Both the position numbers and the translations under genes were made by a program. Source: Erysipelotrichaceae bacterium (lineage in GTDB: Bacteria; Bacillota_I; Bacilli_A; Erysipelotrichales; Erysipelotrichaceae). Taken from it: 6,171 nucleotides of DNA. Below are positions 6,084 through 6,171 of this stretch, one piece after another; within the stretch, counting starts at the first letter, position 1; every line of letters starts with the position of its first letter. The stretch is from NCBI GenBank assembly GCA_003446295.1, contig DMBB01000027.1:8662-14832 (forward strand). The letters are read 5' to 3'. The notes beneath the pieces are model-generated. The model was not told where the DNA came from and made no database searches. It saw only the letters and a program-made list of their open reading frames with translations.

Positions 6084-6171
6084 ATGATCAGACTTTACAA
6101 TACGAAAACATTGAGAGTACAGGAGTTTCATCCGATCAAAGAAGGACATGTCGATATGTATGTCTGCGGTC
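6084..6171 (+). CDS. cysS: Cysteinyl-tRNA synthetase, N-terminal fragment (continues beyond window)
   Basis: Only 29 codons are visible. They match the CysRS N-terminus, which charges tRNA-Cys with cysteine in the cytoplasm: MIRLYNTKTLRVQEF, then a Pro, and MYVCG at 25-29. C28 occupies the place of the zinc-ligand Cys known from the E. coli enzyme. ATG at 6084 is preceded by GGGAGGG (6074-6080). The gene lies directly behind a T-box leader with a TGC specifier, so expression should rise when uncharged tRNA-Cys accumulates. The HIGH motif and the rest lie outside the window. Confidence 0.93.
   Translation, partial: MIRLYNTKTLRVQEFHPIKEGHVDMYVCG

Overview
The window looks like a chromosomal segment of a low-to-mid GC Firmicute. 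Evidence: strong GGAGG-type ribosome binding sites, U-tract terminators, an extended -10 promoter, and a T-box leader in front of a cysteinyl-tRNA synthetase gene. The protein styles (membrane-anchored helix-turn-helix protein with RCC1 and fibronectin repeats, small GYF_2 protein) make me lean towards Erysipelotrichia or a related gut lineage, but that is only an inference. All six genes lie on the + strand, and I see no mobile element, CRISPR array, tRNA or rRNA.

Layout: (1) 1-462, the C-terminal part of glyceraldehyde-3-phosphate dehydrogenase, closed by a good intrinsic terminator. (2) 463-701, an intergenic region with the terminator, two copies of a 10-bp palindrome, an inverted repeat and an extended -10 promoter. 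(3) 702-1655, a ROK-family sugar kinase that lacks the usual zinc cluster. (4) 1656-1707, a compact control region with a 19-bp palindrome just downstream of a -10 box. (5) 1708-4389, an 893-residue single-pass membrane protein with a cytoplasmic XRE helix-turn-helix and a large exterior made of seven RCC1-like repeats, three fibronectin III domains, an unassigned beta-rich segment and four Cys-rich repeats. (6) 4405-4602, a 65-residue GYF_2-domain protein, apparently in the same transcript, ended by a terminator with a GAAA tetraloop. (7) 4692-5822, a tandem-duplicated peroxiredoxin-like/thioredoxin-fold protein with a CxxC in each half. (8) 5823-6083, a promoter and cysteine-type T-box leader. 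(9) 6084-6171, the start of cysS.

How they may work together: gap and the ROK kinase are central carbon and sugar functions, each its own transcription unit. The HTH-membrane protein and the GYF_2 protein form the most unusual unit. The architecture suggests a one-piece device joining an extracellular protein- or ligand-binding surface to a cytoplasmic DNA- or protein-binding domain, and the palindrome at its own promoter is a natural candidate operator. The dithiol protein and the cysteine-controlled cysS downstream give the right half of the window a thiol theme, but they are separate transcription units and a functional link is speculative.
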